Shown in pieces: positions 41,323 through 52,426 of a stretch of 64,000 nucleotides of DNA. Under the pieces are notes generated by a model. It searched no databases and was not told the DNA's origin. It saw only the letters and a program-made list of their open reading frames with translations. The translations under genes were made by a program, and so were the position numbers. Every line of letters begins with the position of its first letter. The first letter of the stretch is position 1. This DNA comes from Bradymonas sediminis (GTDB lineage: Bacteria > Myxococcota_A > Bradymonadia > Bradymonadales > Bradymonadaceae). The DNA lies in the NCBI RefSeq assembly GCF_003258315.1, contig NZ_CP030032.1, forward strand, positions 472,001 to 536,000. Direction: 5' to 3'.

Positions 41323-42024
41323 ATGTCTGCAAAGAACCCATTGATCCTCTTGATCGAAGATGACCCGAATATGCGCGAGATATTACGCTCGCTGCTGAAG
41401 GCCGGCGGCTATCGTGTCTTGGAGGCCGAGGCCGGGGAAGAGGGGATTCGTCAGGCAGCGGAGCAAACCCCGGACCTAATATTATTGGACATGTGTTTGC
41501 CCGATATCCTCGGGTTGGAGGTTTTGAGCCGGCTGCGCACCTGGACGGACACCCCGGTTGTGATCGTGACCGGGGAGGATTCTCAAGACCTTAAAGTGAG
41601 GCTGCTCGACGCGGGAGCCGATGATTATTTGACCAAACCCTTTGGCGCCGCGGAGCTATTGGCTCGGGTGCGCGTGGGCCTGCGTCACGGCGCGCGGATT
41701 CAACCCGACGATGCGGACGCGGTGTTCGTCAACGGCGAGTTGCGCGTGGACCGTGCATCGCGCCAGATATTTATGGGGGACGAAGAGATCAAGTTGACGC
41801 CCACGGAGTACCGACTCTTGCAGATCTTTATCAAACATCTCAACCAGAGCCTGACGCACCGGGAGATTCTCGAAGAGGTTTGGGGCAAAGACTGCGTGGG
41901 TCGCGATCATTATGTACGCGTGTATATGGCTCATCTGCGGCGTAAAATTGAGCAAAATGCGGCTGAACCGGGGTTGCTAGTGACCGTCCCAGGCGTCGGC
42001 TACCGCATGCGCAGTGTGTCCTAA
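41323..42024 (+). CDS. OmpR/PhoB-family response regulator
   Basis: 233 residues, standard size. The receiver domain has the acidic pocket E12-D13-D14, phosphoacceptor D56 in LILLDMCLPD, T83 and K105 in YLTKPF. The C-terminal winged helix (about 140-232) ends GLLVTVPGVGYRM, typical of the family and closest in style to KdpE. It should activate or repress transcription when phosphorylated. No histidine kinase is encoded near it, so it is an orphan. A second receiver protein follows 70 bp downstream. Confidence 0.93.
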   Translation: MSAKNPLILLIEDDPNMREILRSLLKAGGYRVLEAEAGEEGIRQAAEQTPDLILLDMCLPDILGLEVLSRLRTWTDTPVVIVTGEDSQDLKVRLLDAGADDYLTKPFGAAELLARVRVGLRHGARIQPDDADAVFVNGELRVDRASRQIFMGDEEIKLTPTEYRLLQIFIKHLNQSLTHREILEEVWGKDCVGRDHYVRVYMAHLRRKIEQNAAEPGLLVTVPGVGYRMRSVS

Positions 42025-42094
42025 ATGGTGGGTTGCTGGGGGGAAGTGGTCGACGTCTTCTCGGATTCTATTAACCTGATGACTCGTGGAGTAA

Positions 42095-43018
42095 ATGGAG
42101 ATGCTTATTTCCAATAAATTACAAAGCGAAAAAGAAGAATCGGTCGAGCAGTCAGCGATTCGTGTGTTGGTCGTTGACGCGAACTCACGTCAGGCCGCCG
42201 CGACACGGCGCGCGCTCAAGGAGCCGCCCGCAGACTTTGTGGTCTCACCTGCGCGCCAGATATGGTCGGCCGTTCAAATCCTGTCGGGCGTGCCGATCGA
42301 TGTTGTTTTATTGAGCCTTGATTTGGCGCGCGGCGAAGGTAGCAGTGCCAAGGGCGATCAACCCGCCGATTTTGCGGGGCTCAAGAGTTTGCAGCGCGTC
42401 TCCGATGAGATGCCGATTCTGGTGATGGGGAGCGACCTTGAGCAGGGCGAGAGCGCGCTGGGGGCCGGGGCGGCCGACTTTCTGAACACCTCGACCCATT
42501 TCGGCACGGACGTCTTGCGCCAACGAATTCTCGAGGCCTTCGAGCGCCGCGCCGCGGCCATCGCGGCGGTTTCCCAGGGAGCACAGACCGCGACCCCGAT
42601 GCGGATTCTCCTGGTGGACGAGGACTCGCTTGTGCTCCGATTATTGCGGCGCAATCTGGAGCATCGAGGGCATCTGGTCACCCCGCTACAATCTCCGCAT
42701 GAGGCCATCGAATTCGTCAAAGGAGCGAGCTTTGGCTTTGATTTGCTTGTGTGTGACGAGCGCCTTGGGGGCATGGAAGGCGAGCGGCTGAGGCAACTTT
42801 TGCGACGCTACGCGCCGGCGCTGCGCAGCCTGTTTTTCTGTAGTCAGGTGGGCTCATTCGGCGTCGAAAACTCGTCGCCGATGAGCAGTGAATTTTATCT
42901 GCGAAAGCCCTATGACCTGGAGGAGTTTGGCGAAGTGCTTGATGTGATCGAGGCTGGCTATCCGTGGGTAGATGGCCGGGCGAGCGGGGCTGGTTCCGAT
43001 TCCGTATTCCGCCCCTAA
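42095..43018 (+). CDS. tandem receiver-domain protein, first receiver degenerate
   Basis: 307 residues. The first receiver-like domain (about 22-145) keeps VLVVDANS but has Ser where the phosphoacceptor Asp should be (DVVLLSLDLA). The second (about 168-300) is intact: ILLVDEDS, phosphoacceptor in LLVCDERLGG and Lys in YLRKPYD. There is no output domain. It probably acts by protein contact, perhaps with the regulator just upstream. GTGGAG lies before the ATG. Confidence 0.85.
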   Translation: MEMLISNKLQSEKEESVEQSAIRVLVVDANSRQAAATRRALKEPPADFVVSPARQIWSAVQILSGVPIDVVLLSLDLARGEGSSAKGDQPADFAGLKSLQRVSDEMPILVMGSDLEQGESALGAGAADFLNTSTHFGTDVLRQRILEAFERRAAAIAAVSQGAQTATPMRILLVDEDSLVLRLLRRNLEHRGHLVTPLQSPHEAIEFVKGASFGFDLLVCDERLGGMEGERLRQLLRRYAPALRSLFFCSQVGSFGVENSSPMSSEFYLRKPYDLEEFGEVLDVIEAGYPWVDGRASGAGSDSVFRP

Positions 43019-43060
43019 GCTTCGCGCAGGTGCAGCCAATCCATCGCTCTGGTCGATGAG

Positions 43061-44938
<1,878 letters not shown>

Positions 44939-45043
44939 GCGCGTGGGGCTCCATATCTCAGGGGTAGGTGGCCGGTGAAGGCCGAGTCTCACGCGACGAA
45001 ATTGCGCGCAAAATTGGCGTGTGCCAATCTTGGTGACCGACGT

Positions 45044-45919
45044 TTAAAATTCAACACTAATTCCGGCCACCGGCGCGACAGTGAACCCGCTTAAGTTGCG
45101 CTTTCGATCGAGAATCAACGGGTTGAATAGGGTGTACATCACGGTCGCTTCCAGGTGCAGCCAGATCCATTTATACCCGATCATCGTGCCAATGGTCCCG
45201 CCGAGATACAGGATATTCTCGTCTCTAAAATACTGGTCAGGGCGATATTTCTGGTACTCCTCCGGAATTCGCTCCAAGAGTTCGGGGCTGAGCACCGGGT
45301 CAACCGTCAGCCAGGTGTGAATCAGGCGGGGGCCGGCGTAGACGCGGAAGAAGTCCGCCTCCTCGTAGCCGTACATGATCGATAACTCGGCGTCCAAGCG
45401 ACTAAACTCTTGCCAGGTAATATATTTCAGGTTCGACGGGCCCAGGCTGCCGCCTTGGCCGATGCCGGCGGTCACCGAGACCACCGAACTTTCGTCTGGC
45501 GACTGCCAGACCCGAACCTTCGCGTCGCCCTTCAGGATGCTCGCGTTATAGCGGATGCCGACGTCTGCACCCTCAAAAACACCCACGCGCATCGCCACCT
45601 CGCCGGCGACGCTGGGCCGAAATAGCGCGTAGGCCACCACGGCGTCGAGCAATTCACGATACTCCTCTTCGGTGAGATCATCGGAGTCGGTGGCGTAATA
45701 ACCCGCGATCTTCAGGGTGTCGATCCCCTTGTCGACCACCGTGGTGTTCAGGGAGAACTGTCCGGCGATCCCGCCCGAGACCTCGCCGGGCTCAAGCGTC
45801 TGGGGCGATGTGCTATAGCTCATTGAGGTCGCGCAGCCAGCGCAGGTTAAGAGGGCAAACATACTTAATGCGGCCACGCGGCAGGTCAGGTGGGCGCTTT
45901 TTCGGGGGGCAAATTTCAT
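45044..45919 (-). CDS. outer-membrane-type lipoprotein, beta-rich
   Basis: 291 residues from MKFAPRK at 45919. The signal is followed by lipobox TCAGC (C29). The mature part has alternating hydrophobic/polar strands (LKIAGYYAT, VAMRVGVFEG, LHLEATVMYTLFNPL, GFTVAPVAGISVEF) and ends in Phe, like a small outer-membrane beta-barrel, with a long loop rich in Asp/Glu. A longer frame to 46027 has no ribosome site. Function unknown. It lies between recQ and the M20 peptidase gene. Confidence 0.75.
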   Translation of the reverse strand: MKFAPRKSAHLTCRVAALSMFALLTCAGCATSMSYSTSPQTLEPGEVSGGIAGQFSLNTTVVDKGIDTLKIAGYYATDSDDLTEEEYRELLDAVVAYALFRPSVAGEVAMRVGVFEGADVGIRYNASILKGDAKVRVWQSPDESSVVSVTAGIGQGGSLGPSNLKYITWQEFSRLDAELSIMYGYEEADFFRVYAGPRLIHTWLTVDPVLSPELLERIPEEYQKYRPDQYFRDENILYLGGTIGTMIGYKWIWLHLEATVMYTLFNPLILDRKRNLSGFTVAPVAGISVEF

Positions 45920-46050
45920 ACATATTCCAACAGTCTGGATGGTAAAGTTGGCTTCGATTGTATCTTCGAAAAGCCCGGCGTATCGTCGCGCATTCATTTG
46001 CGTGTTATTTATACGACGCGTATCCACGAAATATTTAAGAGTTTTTCGCC

Positions 46051-47286
46051 ATGAGCGAGCTACATTCTATCATGTCTGAGTCTGATATTTCAGTCGACAG
46101 TGGGCTGAGTCAAGTTGCCGAAGAGCGATTGGTGGCCTGGCGGCGCCATCTGCACGCGCACCCGGAGCTCTCGAACCAAGAGGAGCAGACGGCGCGCTAT
46201 ATCGAAGCGCAACTCGAGGCGATGGGCGTCGCGGATATCCAGCGGGTCGCCGGCACCGGTGTGGTCGCGCTTATTGAAGGCGCACATCCCGGGGCAACGC
46301 TGGGGTGGCGCGCCGATATCGACGCGCTGCCGATCCTGGAGAGCAACGAGGTTGCCTATCGCAGCACCAATCCCGGGGTGATGCACGCCTGCGGGCATGA
46401 CGTGCACACGAGCGTCGGGCTGGGGCTGGCGGCGCAGTTGCAGGCGCGGCGAGGGGAGCTGCACGGGCGGGTGAAGTTCATCTTTCAGCCGGCCGAGGAG
46501 GCCAGCCCCGAAGATGAGCCGATCGGCGCCGAGAAAATGGTGCTCGCCGGTGTGCTCGAGGCCCCCAGGGTCGACGCCATCTTTGCGCTCCACTGTATGC
46601 CGACGCTCGACGTGGGAAAGATCGGCTATACCAGCGGCGGCGTGTGGGCGGGCTCGGACCTGGTCGAGATCACGGTGCACGGCCAGAAGGCTCACGGCGC
46701 GTACCCGCACGAGGGGGTCGACGCGGTGCTGGTGTCGGCGCATCTGGTCTGCGCGCTGCAGTCGATCGTGAGCCGGGGCGTCGACGCGCGCCGCGCCTGT
46801 GTGGTGACGATTGGTCAGGTTCGCGCGGGCAATTCCTATAATATTCTGGCCGACCGCGCTGAGCTCACCGGCATTGTGCGGGCCTTCGCCGAGGAAGACT
46901 CGAACCTCGCGATCGCCCAGGTTCGCCGAATCGCGCATAATATTTGCGAGGGTTTTGGCGCCTCTTGTGAGGTTAAGATCACCCAGGGGGCGCGTCCGGT
47001 CATCAACGACCCGGTGCTTCAAAAGCAGACGGTCGACGCGTTAGTCAAGCGTTTTGGCGCCGAAGAGATCGTCTCCCATGAGGCGCAATTGGGGGCCGAA
47101 GACTTCGCCGCGTTCTCGCGTGAGGTGCCCGGCTGCTATTTGTTTCTGGGGATTCGTGACGCCTCGCGCGGCATCGTAAACGCCCTGCATACCCCGAACT
47201 TTAATGTCGATGAGCGCTGCCTGGCGTTTGGCGTCGCACGATTTGCGCCCATATTATTGGAGCTTGGGCGCAGCTGGAAAGCGTAG
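46051..47286 (+). CDS. M20 family metallo-amidohydrolase
   Basis: 411 residues. HACGHDVHTSVGLGL (metal-binding His/Asp), FQPAEEASPEDEPIGAEKM and the bimetal region GQKAHGAYPHEGVDAV are M20D motifs of N-acyl-amino-acid or hippurate amidohydrolases. It is cytosolic (no signal). It likely removes acyl groups from amino acids or related conjugates. A second ATG at 46072 is possible. The gene for YbaB follows. Confidence 0.93.
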   Translation: MSELHSIMSESDISVDSGLSQVAEERLVAWRRHLHAHPELSNQEEQTARYIEAQLEAMGVADIQRVAGTGVVALIEGAHPGATLGWRADIDALPILESNEVAYRSTNPGVMHACGHDVHTSVGLGLAAQLQARRGELHGRVKFIFQPAEEASPEDEPIGAEKMVLAGVLEAPRVDAIFALHCMPTLDVGKIGYTSGGVWAGSDLVEITVHGQKAHGAYPHEGVDAVLVSAHLVCALQSIVSRGVDARRACVVTIGQVRAGNSYNILADRAELTGIVRAFAEEDSNLAIAQVRRIAHNICEGFGASCEVKITQGARPVINDPVLQKQTVDALVKRFGAEEIVSHEAQLGAEDFAAFSREVPGCYLFLGIRDASRGIVNALHTPNFNVDERCLAFGVARFAPILLELGRSWKA

Positions 47287-47432
47287 GGCGTCGAAAAGAG
47301 GGCGGGCGCGGCGCGCTGGCGGCGCGGTCAATTCTGCCTATCCTCTGTTTACGCCACGCCCGAGCTATTCTATAAGCGCCGGGAGAGTTTTTATTACCCG
47401 AACTAGAATTTCAAAACTCAAAGGAAAATATC

Positions 47433-47747
47433 ATGAAAGGTGGCTTCAATAATATTGTTCGTCAGGCCCAGCAAATGCAGTCCAAGATCGGCAAGGTCCA
47501 AGAGGAGATGGCCGACAAAAAGATCGAAGCGTCCACCGGCGGTGGCGTGGTGACGGCTGTGGTGACCGGCGACCAGAAGCTCGTCGAGATCAAGATCAGC
47601 CCGGACGTCGTTGACCCCAATGACGTCGAAGTCCTCGAGGAGATGATCCTCGGCGCGGTCAACCAGGCCATGAAACTCGCCGGCGACATGATGAACGAAG
47701 AAGTTGAGAAGATCACCGGTGGCATGAGCATCCCCGGCTTGTTCTAA
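47433..47747 (+). CDS. YbaB/EbfC family nucleoid-associated protein
   Basis: 104 residues, AAAGGA upstream. It starts with the family form NNIVRQAQQMQSKIGKVQEEM and has TGGGVVTAVVTGDQKLVEIKISPDVVD. It binds DNA as a dimer. The classic ybaB-recR order holds, with recR 23 bp downstream. Confidence 0.95.
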   Translation: MKGGFNNIVRQAQQMQSKIGKVQEEMADKKIEASTGGGVVTAVVTGDQKLVEIKISPDVVDPNDVEVLEEMILGAVNQAMKLAGDMMNEEVEKITGGMSIPGLF

Positions 47748-47770
47748 GTCGCATCTACCCAAAAGGTTGC

Positions 47771-48460
47771 ATGAAACCCACCGACCCCATCACTCGCCTG
47801 GTCAACGCGTTCGCCCGGCTTCCCGGCGTGGGCGAGCGCACGGCGAGTCGCCTGGCGTTCTTTATTCTAAGCCAGCCCGCCGAGATCGCCGGCGAGCTGG
47901 CCGAGGCGTTGGTCGAGATCAAGCAGAAGGTCGGGATGTGTCAGCGCTGCTGCAATCTCACCGATGCGACCTTTTGCTCGATCTGCACCTCGCCGCGGCG
48001 GCGCCGCGACATCATCTGTGTGGTTGAGAATACCCCGGACCTGCGCGCCATCGAGAATACCGGCGAGTTTCGCGGCACCTACCATGTCCTCCACGGGCTC
48101 ATCAGTCCGCTGGAGGGGGTCGGTCCCGATGATGTGCATATTATGGAGTTGCTCCAGCGTTTGGAGCCCGGGCAAAACGCGCGATGTGTTTTGCCCGGTG
48201 ATGCCGACCCATCGGCGGACGCTCAGTCCGCGGGGTATGATGGCGCCGACGCAGACCAAGAAGACCGGGTCACCGAGATTATCATTGCCACGAGTCCGTC
48301 GATCGACGGGGAGGCAACTTCGCTCTATCTATCCCGGCTGATTCGCCCCCTGGGCGTTCGCCTTACGAGGATCGCGTCGGGGGTTCCGATCGGCAGCGAA
48401 TTGGAATATACCGACAAGTCGACCCTGTCGCGCGCGCTGAGTGAGCGCCGCCTTTTGTGA
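47771..48460 (+). CDS. recR: recombination mediator RecR with acidic insert
   Basis: 229 residues, against about 200 for most. The N-terminal helix-hairpin-helix is FARLPGVGERTASRLAFFIL. The zinc finger is C57/C60/C69/C72. The Toprim domain (VVENTPDLRAIENTGEF to IATSPSIDGEAT) is split after LQRLEPGQ by an acidic, low-complexity insert at about residues 136-167 (DADPSADAQSAGYDGADADQ). It helps RecO and RecF load RecA at gaps. AAAAGG precedes the ATG. Confidence 0.95.
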   Translation: MKPTDPITRLVNAFARLPGVGERTASRLAFFILSQPAEIAGELAEALVEIKQKVGMCQRCCNLTDATFCSICTSPRRRRDIICVVENTPDLRAIENTGEFRGTYHVLHGLISPLEGVGPDDVHIMELLQRLEPGQNARCVLPGDADPSADAQSAGYDGADADQEDRVTEIIIATSPSIDGEATSLYLSRLIRPLGVRLTRIASGVPIGSELEYTDKSTLSRALSERRLL

Positions 48461-48468
48461 GGACTGAA

Positions 48469-48498
48469 TTGCGCAGACTTTGGTTTGTGTGCTAGGGT
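48469..48498 (+). promoter_or_regulatory. possible promoter of mglB
   Basis: TTGCGC at 48469 and TAGGGT at 48493 are 18 bases apart, about 140 bases before the mglB start. The match to consensus is weak. Confidence 0.35.
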
Positions 48499-48641
48499 CC
48501 GAGATAAGTTGATTCTCGCGTAATCGGTCGCAGTGCTGATGCGTCGAAAGGCATAGAAAGCGGGCCGGTCAAGGTAGGGTTTTATGCGCGGTATTCAGAA
48601 CTATTCGCTCCCGATAAATGAGGGAACTCAGGAGTTCCTAT

Positions 48642-49133
48642 ATGGTTAGTGGTCAGAGGGTTATTTACGAGGAAGAAGCCCACCAGCTTCAAGCGATTAT
48701 TGAGCGACTGGTGCGCGATGCCCTTGCCAAAGCCATTTTCATTGTCGATCCGGACGGGCAACTCGTTGCCTCCACCGGAGAGATGGGCGAAATTGACACC
48801 ACCGGACTCGCGTCCCTGGTCGCAGGTGCGACCGCGGCGACCGGCGGATTGGCAAATATGATCGGTGAGGAAGAGTTCCCCGTGCATTTTCATGAGGGGC
48901 GCGACATTCACCTGCATGTGTCGTTAATCCGTAGCCAACTTATTTTAGTTGTCATTTTCGACGAACGCTCCAATCAGGGTCTAGTGCGCTTGCGTGTTAA
49001 GCGAACCTATCCCAAGATTGAGGAAGTTCTCGACTCGCTCCAGCGTCGCCAAGAGTCTGGGCAAGAGAATGATGATATCTTCGGTGGCATCAGCGACGAT
49101 GACATCGACAGCCTATTTAATGATACATTTTAA
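48642..49133 (+). CDS. mglB: MglB-type Roadblock/LC7 GTPase-activating protein
   Basis: 163 residues from the ATG at 48642, with AGGAG upstream; the ATG at 48618 has none. The Roadblock/LC7 fold is seen in IFIVDPDGQLVASTGEMGEIDTTGLASLVAGATAAT, with an amphipathic N-terminal helix. The C-terminal tail is rich in Glu and Asp (NDDIFGGISDDDIDSLFNDTF). In Myxococcus MglB is the GAP of MglA and sets cell polarity. Here mglA follows after 191 bp. Confidence 0.9.
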   Translation: MVSGQRVIYEEEAHQLQAIIERLVRDALAKAIFIVDPDGQLVASTGEMGEIDTTGLASLVAGATAATGGLANMIGEEEFPVHFHEGRDIHLHVSLIRSQLILVVIFDERSNQGLVRLRVKRTYPKIEEVLDSLQRRQESGQENDDIFGGISDDDIDSLFNDTF

Positions 49134-49324
49134 AGCTTTAGAAGCGTAAAGTACGGGCGTCACCAAGAAAGGAATATGACAGGTTTGTTGGACGTGGTAT
49201 AAACATCGCGTTCAATAGCTTTGGCAACGCTGGGATTTCGCCCCCCGCGCCGAACCGCTAAAATTCCTGAGGAATCCGACGAGCCGCTTTTCACAAGCGT
49301 TGCTCAGCCACGAGAAAGGTTCTT

Positions 49325-49927
49325 ATGTCGTTCATCAATTGGGCTCAGCGTGAGATCATCCTCAAGATCGTGTATTACGGTCCCGGTCTCTGCGGTAAGA
49401 CGACGAATATCAAATTCATCTTTTCGGGTACCAATCCGGACGCGCGCGGTAAACTGATCAACCTGGAGACCAAGCAAGAGCGCACGCTCTTCTTTGACTT
49501 CCTGCCGTTGAGTTTGCCCGCCATCCGCGGTTTTAAGACCCGTTTGCACCTTTATTCGGTTCCCGGCCAGCTCTTTTATAGCGCCAGCCGGAAGCTGATT
49601 ATGAAGGGCTCCGATGGGGTTGTATTCGTCGCCGATAGCCAGCGCGCTCGTAAAGAAGCAAATATTATCTCCTTGGAAGATCTTAAAGAGAATTTGCACG
49701 AATACGGCTACGATATCGACAAGATTCCGTTGGTCATCCAGTACAATAAGCGCGATTTGCCCACGGCGATGCCGCTGGAGGAGTTGCGCGCGGACCTTAA
49801 CCCGGACGGGAAATACCCGGACTTCGAGGCCTGCGCGGTCGCCCCGGATGGCCCCGGCGTCTTCGAGACCCTGAAGGCTGTGGTTAAGCTCATTCTTATG
49901 GAATTGAGGAAGTCCAAAAAGACCTGA
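49325..49927 (+). CDS. mglA: MglA small GTPase
   Basis: 200 residues, very like Myxococcus MglA: INWAQREIILKIVYYGPGLCGKTTN at the start with the P-loop at residues 19-27, the segment LFFDFLPLSLPAIRGFKTRLH, VPGQLFYSASRKLIMKG, and the guanine-specificity NKRD near residue 144. It switches at the cell pole and controls motility or polarity. It is paired with mglB upstream and has its own terminator downstream. Confidence 0.94.
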   Translation: MSFINWAQREIILKIVYYGPGLCGKTTNIKFIFSGTNPDARGKLINLETKQERTLFFDFLPLSLPAIRGFKTRLHLYSVPGQLFYSASRKLIMKGSDGVVFVADSQRARKEANIISLEDLKENLHEYGYDIDKIPLVIQYNKRDLPTAMPLEELRADLNPDGKYPDFEACAVAPDGPGVFETLKAVVKLILMELRKSKKT

Positions 49928-49956
49928 TGGGTCGCTGATAAGAAGCGTTTTTAAGA

Positions 49957-49990
49957 GCCGTCCTTCCGACATCGGGAGGGCGGCTTTTTT
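49957..49990 (+). terminator. Rho-independent terminator of mglA
   Basis: GCCGTCCTTCC pairs with GGGAGGGCGGC (one G-T pair and a short mismatch) and is followed by TTTTTT, about 30 bases after the stop. Confidence 0.85.
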
Positions 49991-50204
49991 GGTTCGCATG
50001 AGACAAAATTGGTGGGCGACTCGGTCGGCTTGACGGTGGACGCGTTGGTGCCAAGCTTTATGAGGGCTCAAACGCGCGCGACCCGGGGCACGGGTGCGGG
50101 CCGCGATGGAATATCTATGAGCGATACCGCGTTATCTCTGCATCACACTCAACACCGGCCTACGGCGTCCTGCACGCGTGGTGCTATGAAGAAGGAGACG
50201 TTTC

Positions 50205-50663
50205 ATGAGTTACTCAATGCAGCTCACGTTGCAGCACGCGAAGATAGATGCCCATATCTCGGTGATGCGTGAGCCCCTGCACTGCAAATCCGAATCGCTG
50301 CTCAATGACGCTGAGAGACTTCTCGAGCTCAAAAACTATAGCCGCCGCATTGGCCAGATGCTGGACGAATACGTTCACGAGCAGCAATGTTCGTTGCTCC
50401 TGAAGGCCACCCGTATTCTGGGGGACTCACTCGAAGAGGTCTGCGCGATTCATGAGCAGAACGCGAAGCTGATCGCTCAGCATCGCCACTTTGACGCGCT
50501 ATTGAACGACGCGAACTTGACCCTGGATAGGCAATGGCTGGCTGAAGTACGGGCCCAGTTTGACCGCCTATGCGCGTGTTTCGAGCGCCAGAGCGCGGCG
50601 GAACGTGAGTTCTACGCGCAATATTCCACGATCATCTTCCCCGCCGGTGCCGCGACTGACTGA
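50205..50663 (+). CDS. small helical protein of unknown function
   Basis: 152 residues; AAGGAGA lies 6 bases before the ATG. All-helical, with several His and Cys (HAKIDAHISVM, HEQQCSLLLKA, IHEQNAKLIAQHRHFDALL) that could be metal ligands, as in hemerythrin-like bundles, though I cannot confirm it. No signal or membrane segment. It has a good ribosome site and its own gap, so it is a real gene. The next small gene is 127 bp downstream. Confidence 0.72.
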   Translation: MSYSMQLTLQHAKIDAHISVMREPLHCKSESLLNDAERLLELKNYSRRIGQMLDEYVHEQQCSLLLKATRILGDSLEEVCAIHEQNAKLIAQHRHFDALLNDANLTLDRQWLAEVRAQFDRLCACFERQSAAEREFYAQYSTIIFPAGAATD

Positions 50664-50790
50664 GCGGGGGAGGGCCGCCCCGCGAAGTCTTTTTCTGCGC
50701 AACGATTCAGATGTGTCTAAATTGCCAATAGACGAGTGTAAATCGACGTGGAAGCGCGCGTTGGCGTGTCCAATAAGCCGGGGGGACGGC

Positions 50791-51045
50791 GTGGTAGAAG
50801 GCAGCGGTGACAAGGGGATTCAATTCCCATTTATCAGCGAAGCGGCCGACGAGGCGCTCGAGATCATCTTCGAGCACGCCGACGGGATCGCTTCCGAGCA
50901 CCTCGCGCGCGCCCTTGGGTTCAAGGACTGCGATTTTCTTATCGAGGAGTTGGACCTGGCCGGGATTCATATTCGCCGCCAGACCCGACGAGATACTCTC
51001 TATTATCTGGCGCCGCTTCGCTTTCCTGCGCAAGGCGATAACTAG
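50791..51045 (+). CDS. small winged-helix-like protein
   Basis: 84 residues from GTG at 50791, preceded by GGGGGA. Upstream parts of the open frame are non-coding in look. The sequence FEHADGIASEHLARALGFKDCDFLIEELDLAGIHIRRQTRRDTLYYLAP reads like a helix-turn-helix followed by a beta wing, so it may bind DNA. The start is uncertain. A strong hairpin follows. Confidence 0.55.
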   Translation: MVEGSGDKGIQFPFISEAADEALEIIFEHADGIASEHLARALGFKDCDFLIEELDLAGIHIRRQTRRDTLYYLAPLRFPAQGDN

Positions 51046-51053
51046 CATCGAAA

Positions 51054-51098
51054 AGCCCGCGTGGCCTGCCGAAACGGCAGGCCACGCGGGCTCCTTTA
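51054..51098. terminator. bidirectional terminator between 50791 gene and nucleoside phosphorylase
   Basis: AGCCCGCGTGGCCTGCC and GGCAGGCCACGCGGGCT pair perfectly over 17 bp with a GAAAC loop, followed by CCTTTATA. A-runs precede it on the plus strand, so it also serves the minus strand gene. Confidence 0.9.
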
Positions 51099-51124
51099 TA
51101 CTCTGCTGCGCGCCGACGCGGTGA

Positions 51125-52426
51125 TTAGCTCAGGCGCTCATAGATAAGCGGCTTGTCTTGTGCGGGACCTTCGCCAATCTGGAAGGCCGCGTGGAGACGC
51201 TCGATGCATTTCTCCAGGCCCGTTCCGTTGTGATAAATCTCCAAGATCGGCTCGCCTTTTTCCACACGTGCGCCCCGTTTTTTCTTCAGGATTAACCCGA
51301 CCGCGTGGTCAACATCATCTTCCTTGGTGCGTCGCCCGGCGCCCAATTCCAGCGCAGCAAGCCCCACCTGTTCGGCGTTGATATGCTCGATGATGCCGCC
51401 CTGAGGTGCGTCAAACGTGATCTTGGTGTCGGCCGCCTTCATCACCGAGGGGTCGTCGCAGACGCTGCCGTCGCCGCCCTGGGCGATGATGATCTCGCGG
51501 AAGACTTCGAGCGCGGAGCCGTCTTTCAGCAATGCGTAGAGCATCTTTTTGGCGTGCGCGCGGTCATCGACCTTGCCCGCGGCGTCGAGCATGTCGACGA
51601 CCAGCTCAACCGTGAGCTCGGTGAGGTCCTCAGGGCCTTCGCCGCGCAGCGTCTCAATGCTCTCAATCACCTCCAGCGTGTTGCCGATGGCCAGCCCGAG
51701 GGGTTGGTCCATATCGCTGATGAGCGCGCGCACCGGCGTGCCCATTGCCTTGCCGATCGAGATCATTGTCTCGGCAAGCTCGCGCGCCTGGTCGACCTCT
51801 TTCATGAACGCGCCGCTGCCGACCTTCACGTCGAGCACGAGCGCGTCGATGCCTTCGGCCAGCTTCTTGCTCATGATGGAGCTCGCGATGAGCGGAATAC
51901 ACTCGACGGTCGCTGTCACATCGCGCAGCGCATAAATGCGCTTGTCGGCCGGGGCAATCTCGCCGGTCTGGCCAATCAGGCCCAGGCCAATCTCGTCGAC
52001 ATGCTTTCGGAAGGTCTCGACGGTCTGGTTGACGTTGAATCCCGGGATGCTCTCAAGCTTATCGAGCGTTCCGCCGGTATGCCCAAGGCCGCGCCCCGAG
52101 ATCATCGGAACCTTCAGGCCTGCAGCGGCGGCGAGCGGAGCGAGGATGAGCGAAACCTTGTCGCCCACGCCACCGGTCGAGTGTTTGTCGACCTTCGCAC
52201 CCTTGATCGCAGACAGGTCCAGAACCTCGCCCGAGTGCAGCATCGCCTCGGTCCAGGTGCCCAGCTCTTCCGGATCCATTGATTGAAAAAAGACCGCCAT
52301 CAGAAACGCCGACATTTGATAGTCGGGGATTTTGTCCGCGGTATAGCCGTCAATGAGAGCACGAAGCTGCTCAGCGGTAAGTTTGTGACCGTCGCGCTTT
52401 AATCGAATCAATTCAGGAATATGCAT
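51125..52426 (-). CDS. pyrimidine-nucleoside (thymidine) phosphorylase
   Basis: 433 residues, usual size for DeoA/Pdp. Phosphate- and substrate-site motifs are visible: VDKHSTGGVGDKVSLIL, SGRGLGHTGGTLDKLES, SSIMSKKLAEGID and LDVKVGSGAFMK. The last marks the family that splits thymidine or uridine with phosphate. It acts in nucleoside salvage in the cytosol and is transcribed alone. A gap of 1.25 kb lies upstream. Confidence 0.94.
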   Translation of the reverse strand: MHIPELIRLKRDGHKLTAEQLRALIDGYTADKIPDYQMSAFLMAVFFQSMDPEELGTWTEAMLHSGEVLDLSAIKGAKVDKHSTGGVGDKVSLILAPLAAAAGLKVPMISGRGLGHTGGTLDKLESIPGFNVNQTVETFRKHVDEIGLGLIGQTGEIAPADKRIYALRDVTATVECIPLIASSIMSKKLAEGIDALVLDVKVGSGAFMKEVDQARELAETMISIGKAMGTPVRALISDMDQPLGLAIGNTLEVIESIETLRGEGPEDLTELTVELVVDMLDAAGKVDDRAHAKKMLYALLKDGSALEVFREIIIAQGGDGSVCDDPSVMKAADTKITFDAPQGGIIEHINAEQVGLAALELGAGRRTKEDDVDHAVGLILKKKRGARVEKGEPILEIYHNGTGLEKCIERLHAAFQIGEGPAQDKPLIYERLS

